64,000 bases of DNA. Source: Clostridium_S neuense (GTDB taxonomy: Bacteria; Bacillota; Clostridia; Clostridiales; Clostridiaceae). Position 1 is the first letter of the stretch. Each line of letters starts with the position of its first letter. Where the stretch lies: positions 103,417 to 167,416 of the forward strand of contig NZ_JBJIAA010000013.1 of assembly GCF_045310695.1 (NCBI RefSeq), written 5' to 3'. A program made the position numbers and the translations under genes. Under the pieces are notes generated by a model that was not told where the DNA came from, searched no databases, and was given only the letters and a program-made list of their open reading frames with translations. Below, piece by piece: positions 44,724-54,460 of this stretch.

Positions 44724-46118
44724 ATGGATCAATCAAAATCACAAAATGAAAATTTATCAAGAGGACTAAAAAATCGACACGTTCAATTACTTGCAATCGG
44801 GGGTGCAATTGGTACAGGTTTATTCCTCGGTTCAGGCAGATCTATTCACCTAGCTGGCCCATCTATTTTATTTGCTTATATGATAACTGGGACAATTTGT
44901 TTTTTGGTTATGCGTGCACTGGGAGAATTGCTAGTTTCCAATTTAAATTACCACTCCTTTGTAGACTTTGTACAGGATTACCTAGGAAACGGAGCAGCCT
45001 TTATTACTGGATGGACTTACTGGTTCTGCTGGATTTCACTTGCTATGGCTGATGTAACTGCTACAGGACTCTATGTGCAGTACTGGCTTCCTAATGTAGC
45101 CAGATGGGTTCCAAGCCTTGTAGTTCTTGTAATTTTATTGATCATGAATCTTACTGCAGTAAAATTGTTTGGTGAAATGGAATTCTGGTTTGCCTTGATT
45201 AAGGTTGTTGCAATTTTATCGCTAATTATAGTTGGTACCATTATGATTATAAAAGGATTTTCTACAAGTGCCGGTAACTCTAGCTTTGCAAATCTGTGGA
45301 AACATGGAGGCTTATTTCCAAATGGTGCAAAAGGCTTTATCCTTTCCTTTCAGATGGTTGTATTTGCTTTCACAGGAATAGAATTAGTAGGACTAACAGC
45401 TGGAGAAACTGAAAATCCAGAATATGTTATTCCAAAGGCAATAAACAATATTCCAATTAGAATTATTATCTTCTATATTGGAGCACTTACTGTTATTATG
45501 AGCATATACCCATGGAATTCAATTAATCCAGACAAAAGCCCATTTGTACAGGTATTTGCCGCAGTAGGAATTGCAGCAGCAGCAAGTATTGTAAATTTCG
45601 TTGTATTAACATCAGCTGCATCCGCTTGTAACAGTGGTATCTTCAGCACAAGCCGTATGGTTTATTCCCTTGCTAAAGAAAATAATGCACCTGAGTCAAT
45701 GAAAAAGCTAACTTCACGTAAAATACCTTCTAATGCTGCCTTGTTTTCTGCAACTGTCATTTTAATTTCGGTTATTTTAAACTATATTATGCCGGAAGGA
45801 GTATTTGTACTTATTACAAGTATATCAACCTTCTGCTTTATATTCATTTGGGCAATCATAGTTATCTGCCATATAAAATATCGTAAGACTAATCCTGAGC
45901 TTGCCCTCAAAAACAAGTTCAAAATGCCATTTTATCCGGTAGCTAACTACGTAATCCTAGCATTTTTCGCTTTTGTTATAGTTACCTTAGCACTTAATAA
46001 TGAAACTCGTGTAGCCCTATTTGTAACACCTGTATGGTTCATAATGCTTGGAATAATTTATAAGATACTTAAATCAAAAAAGAAAAATGAAGAAAATGTT
46101 AAAACAGATTTAGCATAA
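44724..46118 (+). CDS. cycA: Amino acid permease, CycA/AAT type (glycine/alanine/serine)
   Basis: This 464-residue protein has about twelve transmembrane helices and the amino-acid-transporter signature segments. These include LSRGLKNRHVQLLAIGGAIG at the start, GTGLFLGSG, the MRALGEL loop, and FTGIELVGLTAGETENPE. It closely resembles CycA-type D-Ser/D-Ala/Gly importers that use the proton gradient. The glycine riboswitch directly upstream gives independent support for glycine or a related substrate. A GGAGG site and its own terminator (46123-46164) mark it as a single-gene unit. Confidence 0.93.
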   Translation: MDQSKSQNENLSRGLKNRHVQLLAIGGAIGTGLFLGSGRSIHLAGPSILFAYMITGTICFLVMRALGELLVSNLNYHSFVDFVQDYLGNGAAFITGWTYWFCWISLAMADVTATGLYVQYWLPNVARWVPSLVVLVILLIMNLTAVKLFGEMEFWFALIKVVAILSLIIVGTIMIIKGFSTSAGNSSFANLWKHGGLFPNGAKGFILSFQMVVFAFTGIELVGLTAGETENPEYVIPKAINNIPIRIIIFYIGALTVIMSIYPWNSINPDKSPFVQVFAAVGIAAAASIVNFVVLTSAASACNSGIFSTSRMVYSLAKENNAPESMKKLTSRKIPSNAALFSATVILISVILNYIMPEGVFVLITSISTFCFIFIWAIIVICHIKYRKTNPELALKNKFKMPFYPVANYVILAFFAFVIVTLALNNETRVALFVTPVWFIMLGIIYKILKSKKKNEENVKTDLA

Positions 46119-46122
46119 ACTT

Positions 46123-46164
46123 AAAAAGTAGACATTGGTTTAGTAACTCATTGTCTACTTTTTT
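46123..46164. terminator. Bidirectional terminator after cycA
   Basis: AAAAAGTAGACA pairs with TGTCTACTTTTTT around a 17-nt loop, between the convergent transporter and MATE genes. The T run on the plus strand is strong. Confidence 0.8.
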
Positions 46165-46176
46165 GTACTCATACCC

Positions 46177-47334
46177 TTAATTAAGAGCTTTTAAACTTAT
46201 ATCCTTGTTAAGCTTAACTGCTAAAACAATCATGCCTGTTATAGTAATAAAATCAGCAATTGCTTGAGAAAAAATAACTCCATTTAAACCAACAAAATGA
46301 GGTAAAATTAAAATGCAGGGAATAAAGAAAACACCTTGCCTGCCTATACTAAGAAGCCAGCCACCAGCAATTTTCCCAAGTGCTAAGGAAAGCATACCAT
46401 ATATTGTTTCTACTCCCATTCCAATAAACATTACAACATTAACTCGAAGTGCAAATTCTCCAATTTTTATAACTTTTAAATCATTAGACGTAAATAGTGA
46501 AACTACAGGAGTTGCAAATACAAATAAAAGCACTGATACTACGATACAAAAGGAACTAGTCCAGATAACTCCAACCTTTGTTGCTTCCTTCACCCTATCA
46601 TATTGTTTTGCTCCGTAGTTATATCCAGCAATAGGCTGAAATCCCTTTCCAAAACCTGCTACAGCATAAGCAATCATAGAAGTAACACGCGTCACAATTC
46701 CCATTGCAGCTATTGCAGCATCCCCATATTCTCTTGCAGCAGTATTAGTAAGTCCCATAGCTACGCTTGTTGTGAGCTGAAACACTAGCATAGGAATGCC
46801 AATTTTAAATATTTCTTTATAAATACTTCCATCTATACGAACAGCTCTTGGTGAAAAACTAAATACACTTTTCTTTTTTAATATATACATTAAATACATA
46901 AATGAAGTGATACCTTGTGCAAGTGCAGTAGCAATAGCAGCTCCAGCAATTCCAGTGTTAAAAACGTAAATAAATATAGGTGCAAAAATCACATTGAGGA
47001 CAGCACCCATAAGCATAGCAAACATTGAAATTTTTGAAGCTCCTTCACTAGTTGCAATATTATTCATTGTCACATTAAAAATATTAAAAATTGAACTGAT
47101 AACATAAATTACAGCATATGTACGAGCATAAGGATAAATAGTATCTGTTGCACCAAGTGCATATAAAATTGGGTGTAGTAATAATATTATAATAGCAATA
47201 GCTGCAGCTGCAATTACTAAGCTAGAATATAGTGCAGTTGAAGCTACATGATTGGCCTCTTCCCTGTCATTAGCGCCTAAAAGCCTTGGAATTGGGGCTT
47301 CTCTAAGCATTTTAATATGTTTTTCATCCTTCAT
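46177..47334 (-). pseudogene. MATE-family efflux transporter with internal deletion
   Basis: The frame is open for 385 codons. The usual MATE N-terminus (MKDEKHIKMLREAPIP) is joined directly to RLLGANDREEANHVAST, a segment that normally follows the second helix. About 65-75 residues covering the first helices are therefore missing, which fits the short length against a usual ~450. The rest is normal MATE with about ten helices. No good ribosome binding site is visible, because a truncated family 1 element lies directly upstream. I expect it to be non-functional or altered. Upstream, an AraC-type gene is oriented the same way. Confidence 0.75.
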
Positions 47335-47339
47335 AATGA

Positions 47340-47432
47340 ACCTACTAAGTTCTAAGATTTACCTGAGAGAAGCAAAAGGTAAATCACCCTTAACTGTCAA
47401 CTGTCCACTGTCCACTGATTATTATCTATCTA
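47340..47432. repeat. Truncated family 1 element (copy J)
   Basis: This copy keeps the AGATTTACC/GGTAAATC hairpin, one arm (aactgtcaactgtccactgt) and one terminal repeat (TATCTATCTA), while the other half is lost. On the minus strand the terminal TAG is also the stop codon of the AraC-type gene (47430-47432). The truncated side abuts the rearranged MATE gene. Confidence 0.75.
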
Positions 47433-48182
47433 GTCTAACCTTCTGTATTCCTTAGGCGAGCAGCTATTTATTTTCCTAAAATTACGATGAAAGGTTCTTA
47501 AACTATCATAGCCGCAATTTATCGCAACTTCATCAATAGATTTATTGGTGTTTTTAAGCAAATAGCACGCCTGTGAAATTCTATAGTGATTTAAATAATC
47601 CGTAAAATTCATGTTCATGAGTTTAGTAAAAAGTTTTGATAAATAATAATAATCATACTGTAAACCCTTTGCAACAGTTTTAAGTGTACAATTATCAGCA
47701 TAATTTTTCTCTACATAAAGCAAAACTTTATAGAGTGTCTTTGTTTGGGAAGACTTCTTAATAGCAGCGAACGATGTGTGATTTACAAGTTCAGCACAAA
47801 CAGCATATAAAAAGCTTTTTTGACTATAAATTGAATTCAATTTTTCAACATCAACTTTTCCATCAAAATGCAGTACATTATCATTTGGAATAAAATCCTT
47901 AAACCTCATAAAAAAATCGCCAACAAGTTCCGGTGAAAAAAGTATAATTGTAATCTCTGAATGATCAATAGTCTTAAATTCATGCATCTGATTATTAAAT
48001 ATAAATGCAATATCGTTTTTCTTAAGCAAATATTCTTTTTGATCTATAGATACACAAAGCTGGCCGTCATTTACAAATATAAGCTCATATGCCCTATGAA
48101 AATGAAGCGGAAAATCATAATTCTTTAATGGGAAAGACCTAAATAGTTCTTCTTCTATTCCATGCTTTTCAAAAAACATCAC
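47430..48182 (-). CDS. AraC-family transcriptional regulator with cupin-type sensor
   Basis: This 250-residue protein has an N-terminal cupin-like domain (about 1-130; YDFPLHFHRAYELIFVNDGQ) and a C-terminal AraC DNA-binding domain (about 150-250). The latter includes LKTVAKGLQYDYYYLSKLF and IDEVAINCGYDSLRTFHRNF. It is divergent from the GH120 beta-xylosidase gene and is the natural candidate to control it. A family 1 element nearly fills the gap between them. Its stop codon is the first three bases of another element's terminal repeat, so its C-terminus may have been set by insertion. Confidence 0.92.
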   Translation of the reverse strand: MMFFEKHGIEEELFRSFPLKNYDFPLHFHRAYELIFVNDGQLCVSIDQKEYLLKKNDIAFIFNNQMHEFKTIDHSEITIILFSPELVGDFFMRFKDFIPNDNVLHFDGKVDVEKLNSIYSQKSFLYAVCAELVNHTSFAAIKKSSQTKTLYKVLLYVEKNYADNCTLKTVAKGLQYDYYYLSKLFTKLMNMNFTDYLNHYRISQACYLLKNTNKSIDEVAINCGYDSLRTFHRNFRKINSCSPKEYRRLD

Positions 48183-48196
48183 AACACCCCCTAATA

Positions 48197-48500
48197 TAGA
48201 TAAACCACATGGAACTTAAAAATTGCAAATTCAAGGTTTATCCCGCCAAACTATAATTTGAAGCAGAGTAGAGAGTAAAGAGTAGAATGAATGTAGATTT
48301 ACCTTTCGTTTCTCTCAGGTAAATCTTAGAACTTAATAGTGTCAGCCGCGCTGAGCACTATATTTTAGGCGCTTTGCGCGCATTAAGTTTTAGATTTTTC
48401 GAAGCATAGCAGAGAAAAATCATCCTTCACTCTACTCTCTACTCCCTACTCTTTACTCTGTTTTTCAAATTCTAATTTATCAATATATCTTTGCCATTCT
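48197..48500. repeat. Structured intergenic element, family 1, copy D
   Basis: The left end TATAGATAAACCACATGGAAC resembles family 2 ends; the right end (AATTTATCAATATATC) is degraded. Arms run 48264-48292 and about 48425-48460, both made of gagtag/agagta units, the right one a unit longer. The hairpins read clearly: 48296-48325 (GATTTACC/GGTAAATC), 48338-48359 (AGTGTCAGC/GCTGAGCACT), 48369-48379 (GCGC/GCGC) and 48393-48421 (GATTTTTC/GAAAAATC). ACTTAAT 48331-48337 with ATTAAGT 48382-48388 encloses two of them. It lies between divergent genes. Confidence 0.88.
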
Positions 48501-48631
48501 CTCTCTTTATTTTCAGTAGTTTATCTAAAAAAACACAAATATTGTCTTAAAGTATACTACATTTTGAATAGAACTAACAACTGCTATTTCTTATAATAAA
48601 AGAAAACGAATTCATAAGGAGGATTATGTAT

Positions 48632-50545
48632 ATGGAATATCATGTAGCAAAAACTGGGTCTAATCAAGGTAAAGGTACTAAACAAGATCCATTCTTAACA
48701 ATAAATAAAGCAGCTTCCATTGCAACAGCTGGAGACATCGTTACAGTTCACGAGGGAGTATACCGTGAATGGGTTAACCCAAGGTGCAAAGGCTTAAGTA
48801 ACAAAAGAAGAATCACTTACAGAGCAGCAGAAGGTGAAAAGGTAGTTATAAAAGGTTCTGAACAAATCAAAACTTGGCAGCACGTTGAAGGTAAGGTGTG
48901 GAAGGTTGTACTGCCAAATTCATTTTTTGGTGACTATAATCCCTATGAAAAAGAATTGTTTGGAGATTGGCTCGTTGTAGATGAAACCAGGCATCTAGGA
49001 GACGTTTACCTAAATGGTATGTCCTTTTATGAGGTAAGCAGCTTCAATAAACTAATTAATCCGGTTATGAGAACAGAAATACTTGATCACTGGACACAAA
49101 AAATTGTTCCTATACACAATCAAGAGCAAACAAAATATGTTTGGTTTGCAGAGGTTGATGCTGATAACACAACTATTTATGCAAATTTTCAAGATGCCGA
49201 TCCAAATAAAGAGCTTGTTGAAATAAATGTACGAAGATCTTGCTTCTATCCTAAAGAGACAGGAATTGATTATATTACTGTAAGAGGTTTTGAAATGGCA
49301 CAGGCGGCAACACCATGGGCACCTCCAACAGCAGATCAACCTGGATTAATTGGTGCAAATTGGAGTAAAGGCTGGATTATCGAAAACAATGTGATTCACG
49401 ATGCAAAATGCAGTGCTATAAGCCTTGGCAAGGAAGCTTCCACAGGAAATAACTACTGCTCCCTCCGTAAAGATAAACCTGGATATCAGTATCAGCTAGA
49501 AGCTGTTTTTTCCGCTGAACGAAATGGCTGGAGCAAGGAAAAAATCGGTTCACACATTATCCGCAACAATACAATCTATGACTGCGGTCAAAACGGTATT
49601 GTAGGTCATTTAGGCTGTATCTTTAGCGAAATCCACCACAATCATATTTATAATATTGCTCTAAAGCGTGAATTTTATGGTTATGAAATAGCAGGTATTA
49701 AGTTTCATGCAGCTATAGATGTCCATATCCACCACAACCGCATTCATGACTGCTCTTTGGGCTTATGGTCAGATTGGGAAACTCAAGGAACAAGAATCAG
49801 TAAAAATTTATTTTATAATAATAATCGTGATTTATTTGTGGAAATAAGCCATGGACCATATATTGTAGACCATAATATTTTGGCTTCTGAACATAGCTTG
49901 GATAATGCCTCACAGGGTGGAGCATATATAAACAATCTAATCTGTGGTAAGATGGTTCAATGGAAAGGACTAGACCGTTCTACACAATACCACCTTCCAC
50001 ACAGTACAAAAATTGCAGGCTTTTCATTTGTTTATGGTGGCGACGACCGTTTCTACAACAACATCTTCATTGGGAAAGACAGCTTAGAAAATGTTGGAAC
50101 CTCCCATTATAAAAATTACACCACTTCATTAGAAGAATACATTGAAAAAGTTCATGAAAAAGACGGTGATCTTGAAGTATTTGTATTAGTAGAGCAGCCT
50201 GTTTATATTAACAGCAACGCATATTTTAACGGAGCAGAAGCATTTGAAAGAGAAAACTGCAATTTAGTTGATGAAAGCTTTAACCCAAACTTCTGTATCA
50301 TTGATAAAGGAGAAGAAGTATACCTTTCTTGTGAACTTCCAGAAAGCTTTGAAAGCATTCTCGGCGAAATTAAATGCACAAAAAACTTACCTAAGGTTCG
50401 CATTGTTGATGCTGAATTTGAAAGCCCGGACGGCAGTAATTTAGCTTTGGATACTGATTTTCTAGATGCAAAGAAAGCCGAAAAAAGTTCATTAGGACCA
50501 ATTTCTCTTTTGAAAAAGGGTAAAAACTACATTAAGGTTTGGTAA
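48632..50545 (+). CDS. GH120-type beta-xylosidase
   Basis: This 637-residue right-handed parallel beta-helix protein very closely follows the GH120 beta-xylosidase XylC of Thermoanaerobacterium (638 residues), including the start MEYHVAKTGS. On that enzyme's numbering the nucleophile Asp382 corresponds to GLWSDWETQG and the acid/base Glu405 to LFVEISHGP; both are present. It hydrolyses xylobiose and xylo-oligosaccharides to xylose. There is no signal peptide, so it acts in the cytoplasm. ATG 48632 fits the AAGGAGG site better than the ATG two codons earlier. It feeds the xylose pathway sensed by XylFII. It is divergent from an AraC-type regulator. Confidence 0.92.
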   Translation: MEYHVAKTGSNQGKGTKQDPFLTINKAASIATAGDIVTVHEGVYREWVNPRCKGLSNKRRITYRAAEGEKVVIKGSEQIKTWQHVEGKVWKVVLPNSFFGDYNPYEKELFGDWLVVDETRHLGDVYLNGMSFYEVSSFNKLINPVMRTEILDHWTQKIVPIHNQEQTKYVWFAEVDADNTTIYANFQDADPNKELVEINVRRSCFYPKETGIDYITVRGFEMAQAATPWAPPTADQPGLIGANWSKGWIIENNVIHDAKCSAISLGKEASTGNNYCSLRKDKPGYQYQLEAVFSAERNGWSKEKIGSHIIRNNTIYDCGQNGIVGHLGCIFSEIHHNHIYNIALKREFYGYEIAGIKFHAAIDVHIHHNRIHDCSLGLWSDWETQGTRISKNLFYNNNRDLFVEISHGPYIVDHNILASEHSLDNASQGGAYINNLICGKMVQWKGLDRSTQYHLPHSTKIAGFSFVYGGDDRFYNNIFIGKDSLENVGTSHYKNYTTSLEEYIEKVHEKDGDLEVFVLVEQPVYINSNAYFNGAEAFERENCNLVDESFNPNFCIIDKGEEVYLSCELPESFESILGEIKCTKNLPKVRIVDAEFESPDGSNLALDTDFLDAKKAEKSSLGPISLLKKGKNYIKVW

Positions 50546-50609
50546 TTGTCTTTTTGTAAAATGTAGTATAATAAATACAAATTTACAATTAACAGAGGAG
50601 TAAAATAGT

Positions 50610-51404
50610 ATGAATGTAAGCATAAAAAATGTAATAGAGGCTCTGACAACTCCAGCAGTGCCCATTGAGAATAATGTTGATGAGCTTCAATTTGGAAATC
50701 CTAATACAGTGGTAACAGGGATTGCTACAACCTTCCTCGCAACTCAGGAAGTTATTGAAAAAGCCAAAGCCTTAGGTATAAACCTTATTATTTCTCACGA
50801 AGGCATATTTTATAGTCATAGGTTTAATTCAAAAATAGCAGAGGATAACAAGGTGTATAAAAAAAAATGCCAAACCCTTAAAGAAAGTGGGATAGCCATA
50901 TATCGCTATCATGACTACCCACATAGGTATGCACCTGATGCAATTACCGCTGGACTCCTTAAAAAACTGGGTTTTGAAGACTATGAGGTAGAAAATAGGC
51001 AGATTGCATCTATTTTAGAAATACCTCAAATGACGGTGAAGGAGGTTATTACTCACATAAAAAATAAGCTTGGCATCTCAAATATTCGTTTTACTGGAGA
51101 TTTATCAATGCCCTGCAGGCGAGCTGGCATATTAGTTGGATACAGAGGTAGCGGTGAAGTAGCAATACCTCTCTTTGAAAAAGAAAATTTGGACATAGTA
51201 ATTTATGGTGAAGGTCCAGAGTGGGAAACACCAGAGTATGTAAGGGATGCAATATATCAAGGACAAAATAAAGCTTTAATTGTACTTGGACATAGAGAAA
51301 GTGAAGCCGCCGCTATGGAGTATCTAGTTAAGGAGCTTCAAAACAAGTTTCCAGATGTACCCGTTAAATTTATAGCTGAAACACCAGTCTTTAAGACAAT
51401 ATAG
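50610..51404 (+). CDS. Nif3-like dinuclear metal centre protein
   Basis: This 264-residue protein belongs to the NIF3/YbgI (GTP cyclohydrolase I type 2-like) family. Metal-ligand segments are IISHEGIFYSHR, YRYHDYPHRYAPDAI and, near the end, LGHRESEAAAMEYLVKEL. The family forms toroidal hexamers with two metal ions per subunit; its biological role is unsettled. GAGGAG precedes the ATG 64 bp after the beta-xylosidase stop, so the two are probably co-transcribed. The TAG stop is the first three bases of the following repeat element's terminal repeat. Confidence 0.9.
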   Translation: MNVSIKNVIEALTTPAVPIENNVDELQFGNPNTVVTGIATTFLATQEVIEKAKALGINLIISHEGIFYSHRFNSKIAEDNKVYKKKCQTLKESGIAIYRYHDYPHRYAPDAITAGLLKKLGFEDYEVENRQIASILEIPQMTVKEVITHIKNKLGISNIRFTGDLSMPCRRAGILVGYRGSGEVAIPLFEKENLDIVIYGEGPEWETPEYVRDAIYQGQNKALIVLGHRESEAAAMEYLVKELQNKFPDVPVKFIAETPVFKTI

Positions 51405-51692
51405 ATAGACAACATGGAATATTAAAATTAGCTGAATTCTATTTTAGAACATGTTGGTTATATTAACATATATCAGTTGACAATGAACAATTGACAGAGG
51501 ACAGTGAATGATGATTTACCTTTTGCTACGCTCAGGTAAATCTTATAACTTGATAGTGTCAGCTGTGCTGAGCACTATATTTTAAGCGCTTTGCGCGCAT
51601 TAAGTTTCATATTTTTAGAAACATGGCGGAGAAAAATCATCCTTCATTGTGAACTGTGCATTGTGAATTGCATCAACTTCCATTTTATCTAT
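51402..51692. repeat. Structured intergenic element, family 1, copy E
   Basis: TAGATAGACAACATGGAA starts at the Nif3-family stop codon, and the degraded right end (TTCCATTTTATCTATA) is near 51692. Arms are cagttgacaatgaacaattg on the left and cattgtgaactgtgcattgt on the right. The hairpins are GATTTACC/GGTAAATC, AGTGTCAGC/GCTGAGCACT, GCGC/GCGC and an imperfect ATTTTTAGA...GAAAAATC. Same orientation as copies C and D. Confidence 0.87.
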
Positions 51693-51954
51693 ATCAATCT
51701 GCTACTAGAATTTACTTAGTTTTCAGCCTCAACAATTCTTCCAACGGAACTAGGAATTTATTAACTCTAACCTAACTCCTAATTTTAACCCCATGTCTAT
51801 GCTTTTTTTCTTCACCTTTTTGCTGATTTATAGATATTATCTATATTTCTACATTTCATACATCTCTACATAATTTCATAGACATAATAGACATAGATGG
51901 CTTCAAAGCCTTATATTTTGTGGCTTTAGGTAATGTCCTTGCCCATGTCCTTGG
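51693..51954. other. AT-rich spacer with no recognisable gene
   Basis: About 260 bp between two family 1 copies. It contains repeated short words such as cataatttcatagacataat and catgtcc, but no open frame with a ribosome site. I see no function for it. Confidence 0.4.
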
Positions 51955-52045
51955 AGCAGTGCACAGTTCACAATTAAATGATAATTTACCTGAGAAAAAC
52001 GAAAGGTAAATCAACCTTCACTCTACTCTCTACTCTCCGCTCTGC
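51955..52045. repeat. Short family 1 element (copy I)
   Basis: The left arm agtgcacagttcacaatt and the right arm cttcactctactctctactc are of different unit types and pair poorly. Between them only the GATAATTTACC...GGTAAATC hairpin remains. The right arm reads into the primase gene and supplies its last codons (RQSGE) and stop. Confidence 0.65.
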
Positions 52046-54456
52046 CTTACAAACGCCTTTTGGTATCCATAAATTCGTCCAAATCTAAGTTTTCCCGTTC
52101 CCTTTGGATACGGCTGCCAGTCTTCTATTTTTCTTAAAATATCATTAATTTCTTTTGCTTTAACAGGATTCATTTCTTTTACAGCGCCTTCAAGAAGCTC
52201 TACCCATATTTCCATTGCACACACTTTGTCTCTTTTAACAGTTCCCTCTTTAATTTCACCAAAATCATTTCCGTGAATATAAAGCCTTCTAGCTGCAATG
52301 TCAAGCTCATTCCAATTTTCAGGCAGCAATCTGTTAAGGTATTCTCTAATTAAACCTTCCTTGGAACTTACCTCTGTGTGCTGTTCTTGAACCTCAACAG
52401 CTTCCCTTTCTACATCATGTGTAAGGAATAACTTTTCTCCACTCTTCCAAAGCATCAAAGCTTCTGCCCATATCTGATTTACAGTAGCTTGATTCATTTC
52501 CTGCCATAAATTTTTATTACTTTTATTTCTTCCTACAACCACAGGCCAGTAACGCCTATTTCCGGTTTTATCTCTTAAAAAATCATTATCATTAGTAGTT
52601 CCAAAAAATACACACTGCCTTGGAAACTTTGTTACACGTTTGCCATAAGCCTCCCTATAAATGTCCTCTCTCTTGGATATAAAGTGCTTTACAGCTTCTG
52701 TTTCAGCTCTTTTAGTTGCCGACAGCTCTGCCATTTCAATAATCCAGGCATCTTGCAGCTGTTCATAAGCATCTTTTCCCTGAACGGTAATCAAAGAATC
52801 AGAATACCAATTTTGACCCAAAAGATTTATAATGTGACTTTTTCCTATTCCCTGCTTGCCAACTAAAACCAGCATATAATCAAACTTTGTTCCCGGTTCA
52901 AACACACGGGCAACTGCTGCCGTTAAAGCCTTTCTAGTTACCATCCTTGTATAGGTATTATCCTCTGCGCCAAGATAATCAATGAATAAGGTTTCAACTC
53001 TATTTTTTCCGTCCCACACAATTTCCTCAAGGTAATCTCTAATTGGATGATATTTATTCTTCTCCTCCACAACCTGCAGTGCATCATCTATTTTTGTTGG
53101 TGAAGTTATACCATATACTTTTTCTATGTAATACCTTAATGCGGCATCATCACTGTCCTTCCAAGAATCACCTTCTGATATATTTTTTAGCTTGTGCCAT
53201 GGAAGATTACCTCGTATAGTTGTCCTATGTGAGAACTCATTTAGAGCTATTTTTCCTTTTAAATATTGATCATTTTCAAGAATTAAAACTATATTGCCTA
53301 TTGTACTTTTAAAAAGCCCTCTTTTATCAACCTCAAGGAGCTTAAGCCACTCCTCACTTGAAGTTTCAAAATCCTCAAGCATAAAATCCTCTTTTGCTGC
53401 CTTTAATTTTTCTTTTCCAATAGTGCATTTTACTTCTTCATCTTTTCTTATAAAATCCATCATAGCCTCATAAGAAGGAATCTTTACAACCGGTGTTCCT
53501 TCCTTAACCTCAGAATCCAGCTCTCCAAATTTATGAAGTCTCACTAAATCAAAAGCATTGCAAAGCTTGCCCGAAACAGGATCTGTCCCATGATGTGAAT
53601 AAGCAAAATCACCATTTTCATAAATTATAAGACCTCCTGAGGTTGAACCTTTTGCATAGGTATACCTGTTTTTATCTACGCAGGGTACATAAATATTGCT
53701 TAAAAACTTATCAATTGCAGCTGGCACAGAATACGTTCTGCAAAATGCACCTACAATTCCAGCCTTTTCTCCTGGACTCCCCTGCCTATCTGCTGATTTT
53801 TTTCTAATTTTCTTGCATCTTGAAGCTTCTGGCCATAAACCTGGGTCATGCCAGTCTTCATATCTACTTAAAACCTCATCTGGATTTAACCATTTCCCCT
53901 CTTGATGCTTAAAAATAAATTCTCCATTTTTCGAGGTAGAAGGCCAGTACATAAGTCTTGAGGGTTCATAGGTTGTATCATCAAAATACTCTATTCCTAT
54001 ATCCTCCGCAATCTTTCTTGCTGCTGCTTCATATTCCTCTGGCGTAACAGTTCTTCTTAGTGGAATAACCAATCTAAATCTTGGCATGTCTTTACTATGC
54101 TTATGTGTTGTGTACATGCAGCACTCAAAATCAAAAAGCATTTCTATCATATCCCACAGCCCAGCCTGTCCATAGTCAGCATCGAGGGTGATAACACTTC
54201 TATTTAAAACTGCTTCACCCTTTCTTCTGCCTTCTTTCAAATATCCTCCTACAAAGCCTCCAACGTCTTTTATGTCATCCTGCTCATCTTTAGGAAGTTT
54301 TTTATATTCCTCATAAGTTTCCGATGTTCTTGCAACTTTGCATACTTTATGTAGAAACTGGGACCACTTAATTTTTTCATTTTTCCATTTCAATTGTCTC
54401 CGATTTCTGCCAACGGCAATTGTAATAATTCCATCACTAATGATAACCACCCCCAA
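52030..54456 (-). CDS. Phage VirE/VapE-type primase-helicase
   Basis: This protein of about 800 residues is typical of phage replication modules. The N-terminal half has the conserved start ITIAVGRNRRQLKWKN and a primase-like region (ITLDADYGQAGLWDMIEMLF, RFRLVIPLRR). The C-terminal half is a VirE ATPase with Walker A VGKQGIGKSH near residue 535 and FFGTTNDNDFLRDKTGNRRY. It should unwind and prime phage DNA. The start is unclear: a TTG at 54456 opens the frame, but GGGGGTGG just inside suggests a non-ATG start about 15 nt later. Five C-terminal residues come from a repeat arm. It belongs with the polymerase and DUF2815 genes. Confidence 0.9.
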   Translation of the reverse strand: MGVVIISDGIITIAVGRNRRQLKWKNEKIKWSQFLHKVCKVARTSETYEEYKKLPKDEQDDIKDVGGFVGGYLKEGRRKGEAVLNRSVITLDADYGQAGLWDMIEMLFDFECCMYTTHKHSKDMPRFRLVIPLRRTVTPEEYEAAARKIAEDIGIEYFDDTTYEPSRLMYWPSTSKNGEFIFKHQEGKWLNPDEVLSRYEDWHDPGLWPEASRCKKIRKKSADRQGSPGEKAGIVGAFCRTYSVPAAIDKFLSNIYVPCVDKNRYTYAKGSTSGGLIIYENGDFAYSHHGTDPVSGKLCNAFDLVRLHKFGELDSEVKEGTPVVKIPSYEAMMDFIRKDEEVKCTIGKEKLKAAKEDFMLEDFETSSEEWLKLLEVDKRGLFKSTIGNIVLILENDQYLKGKIALNEFSHRTTIRGNLPWHKLKNISEGDSWKDSDDAALRYYIEKVYGITSPTKIDDALQVVEEKNKYHPIRDYLEEIVWDGKNRVETLFIDYLGAEDNTYTRMVTRKALTAAVARVFEPGTKFDYMLVLVGKQGIGKSHIINLLGQNWYSDSLITVQGKDAYEQLQDAWIIEMAELSATKRAETEAVKHFISKREDIYREAYGKRVTKFPRQCVFFGTTNDNDFLRDKTGNRRYWPVVVGRNKSNKNLWQEMNQATVNQIWAEALMLWKSGEKLFLTHDVEREAVEVQEQHTEVSSKEGLIREYLNRLLPENWNELDIAARRLYIHGNDFGEIKEGTVKRDKVCAMEIWVELLEGAVKEMNPVKAKEINDILRKIEDWQPYPKGTGKLRFGRIYGYQKAFVRQSGE

Positions 54457-54460
54457 ATAA

